A stretch of DNA of 64,000 nt. Source: Anaerolineae bacterium. GTDB lineage: Bacteria; Chloroflexota; Anaerolineae; UBA4142; SHND01. The translations under genes and the position numbers were made by a program. Below are positions 63,261 to 64,000 of this stretch, one piece after another. The stretch lies in the NCBI GenBank assembly GCA_021463195.1, contig JAJTXZ010000010.1, forward strand, positions 1-64,000, written 5' to 3'. The notes below the pieces were generated by a model. The model saw only the letters and a list, made by a program, of their open reading frames with translations. It searched no databases and was not told the origin of the DNA. How positions within the stretch are numbered: the stretch's first letter is position 1; every line of letters begins with the position of its first letter.

Positions 63261-63557
63261 TCAATCGTCCAAAATCGCGCGCACGCGCAAGAATTCGCGC
63301 TGCGAGTCCGTATCGGGCGCGTTGCGCAGCGCGGTCTCGCGCGGTAGCGACGGCGTAACCAGATCCGCGCGCATGACATTTTGATTGGGGATGACGCTGG
63401 CGGTGGGCGCAAGCGCGTCAGTGTCGAGTTGATTGAGCAGCGCGGCGTAATCAAGAATTTCCGACAGCTGCCGCGTCATGCTCTCGATTGCGACGCCGCT
63501 CAATTCGAGTTTCGCCAATTCAGCAATGTGCGCCACTTGTTCGCGGGTTAATGACAT
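63261..63557 (-). CDS. gatC: Asp-tRNA(Asn)/Glu-tRNA(Gln) amidotransferase subunit C
   Basis: A 98-residue GatC, the small subunit that wraps GatA and GatB. It shows SLTREQVAHIAELAKLELS, LSEILDYAALLNQLDTDALAPTASVIPNQNVMRADLVTPSLPRETALRNAPDTD and a short C-terminus. An extended -10 TGCTATAAT lies about 37 bases upstream on the minus strand. It heads the gatC-glycosyltransferase-gatA-DUF2237 unit. Confidence 0.95.
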   Translation of the reverse strand: MSLTREQVAHIAELAKLELSGVAIESMTRQLSEILDYAALLNQLDTDALAPTASVIPNQNVMRADLVTPSLPRETALRNAPDTDSQREFLRVRAILDD

Positions 63558-63594
63558 GATGAATTCCGTTGGCAGAAATTATTTTGCGATTGCG

Positions 63595-63603
63595 ATTATA
63601 GCA
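63595..63603 (-). promoter_or_regulatory. Extended -10 promoter of gatC
   Basis: On the minus strand, TGC followed by TATAAT (plus 63595-63600). The -35 is weak. It is divergent from the promoter at 63640. Confidence 0.6.
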
Positions 63604-63639
63604 TAGGAAAGTTTTACGCTATTCAAACGCCGCGCGCTG

Positions 63640-63648
63640 TGCTATACT
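63640..63648 (+). promoter_or_regulatory. Extended -10 promoter of the zinc-ribbon membrane gene
   Basis: TGC followed by TATACT (63643-63648), with no convincing -35. It lies 52 bases before the ATG at 63701. Confidence 0.55.
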
Positions 63649-63700
63649 TTTACACGTCCCATTTTATAAAAAAAAACGATTCATTCGCGATAGATTTCCC

Positions 63701-64000
63701 ATGACCGTTTCCACGCATCAAGTTGGCGCGACGTGTCCTTCCTGCGGGCGTTTTGTCGGACCGCTCGAGAAATGCCCCTATTGCGGCGCCGCTATCAAAA
63801 AACGGATTCCGCTCGGTTATCTGCGGATTGTCTGTTTGATTCTCGCCGTGCTGGGCGTCGCCATTTTGGTGTTCGCCGCTGGTGGCGCGGCGACGCCGCT
63901 GACCAAAATCGGCGACATTGGCGCGACGATGAATTACGCGTATGTGCGTTTGGATGGCGTCGTCACGCGGGGCCCCCTGTATGACCCGGACACGCAAACG
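63701..64000 (+). CDS. Zinc-ribbon membrane protein, truncated by the window end
   Basis: The first 100 codons of a longer gene. A zinc ribbon (CPSCGR... CPYCGA, residues 12-31) is followed by a transmembrane helix (LGYLRIVCLILAVLGVAILVFAA, about 42-64) and the start of a domain (TKIGDIGATMNYAYVRLDGVVTRGPLYD) that looks like an OB-fold nucleic-acid-binding module. No stop codon is reached. The ATG at 63701 is the first in frame. Chloroflexota often carry such zinc-ribbon/OB membrane proteins; the function is unknown. Confidence 0.7.
   Translation, partial: MTVSTHQVGATCPSCGRFVGPLEKCPYCGAAIKKRIPLGYLRIVCLILAVLGVAILVFAAGGAATPLTKIGDIGATMNYAYVRLDGVVTRGPLYDPDTQT

Overview
The window looks like a chromosomal segment of a GC-rich, Gram-positive-type (monoderm) bacterium, most likely a member of the Chloroflexota (Anaerolineae-like). 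This is inferred from gene content, not from a marker-gene search. The pointers are an F420-type luciferase-like oxidoreductase, VanW, DUF3105, DUF2085 and DUF711 proteins, secreted PA14, LysM and beta-helix proteins, a T-box leader on the phenylalanyl-tRNA synthetase genes, a 7Fe ferredoxin of Thermus type, and the absence of lipopolysaccharide or outer-membrane genes. No rRNA, tRNA or CRISPR array was found. Coding density is high, and CGCG/GCGC words are strikingly frequent throughout.

Layout. 0.2-10.4 kb: mostly minus strand, with a wax-ester-synthase-like acyltransferase, a P450, DNA glycosylase Tag, three secreted proteins (PA14, a duplicated beta-sandwich protein, a TolB-like propeller), DUF3105, a HAD protein and a ferredoxin. 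10.9-16.3 kb: plus strand, with an FtsB/DivIC-like protein, DUF711, a large Rossmann protein, an LLM oxidoreductase and a membrane protein. 16.3-25.1 kb: a palindromic MITE-like element, a T-box, a DUF952 gene, pheS, two membrane-protein genes, pheT, cvpA and mutS2. 25.1-30.5 kb: minus strand, with a five-gene operon headed by a DUF2089 regulator whose promoter carries a perfect operator-like palindrome, then a small zinc-ribbon protein and a DUF2142-like membrane protein. 30.6-41.7 kb: priA, then divergent surface-protein genes (beta-helix, PA14-LysM, triple PA14), a class-III aminotransferase and VanW. 41.7-45.1 kb: a yebC-ruvC-ruvA-geranylgeranyl-reductase operon. 45.2-50.4 kb: a membrane glycosidase-like protein, a GT-C glycosyltransferase and a TPR protein. 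50.4-57.1 kb: a membrane sensor with a C-terminal helix-turn-helix, and the conserved rpsB-tsf / pyrH-frr-uppS-cdsA block. 57.2-64 kb: plsC, a SulP transporter with an ArsR regulator, and gatC-glycosyltransferase-gatA-DUF2237, ending in a truncated zinc-ribbon membrane protein.

The most interesting item is upstream of yebC. An almost leaderless 36-codon reading frame, containing a Pro-Pro pair followed by four Leu codons, runs into a long intrinsic terminator and stops inside its 3' arm. This has the architecture of a translation-coupled attenuator. Because YebC-family proteins have recently been linked to relief of ribosome stalling at prolines, a feedback loop is conceivable; that link is hypothesis.

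Other features worth attention are two copies of a MITE-like element with a 50-bp palindromic core, heptamer/octamer tandem repeats abutting gene ends, G tracts of 8-11 bases that encode Pro-Pro(-Pro), and a recurrent extended -10 promoter (TGC-TATAMT). Conserved pairs are also interrupted by unrelated genes (pheS/pheT, gatC/gatA), and the DUF2089 operon has an operator-like promoter.
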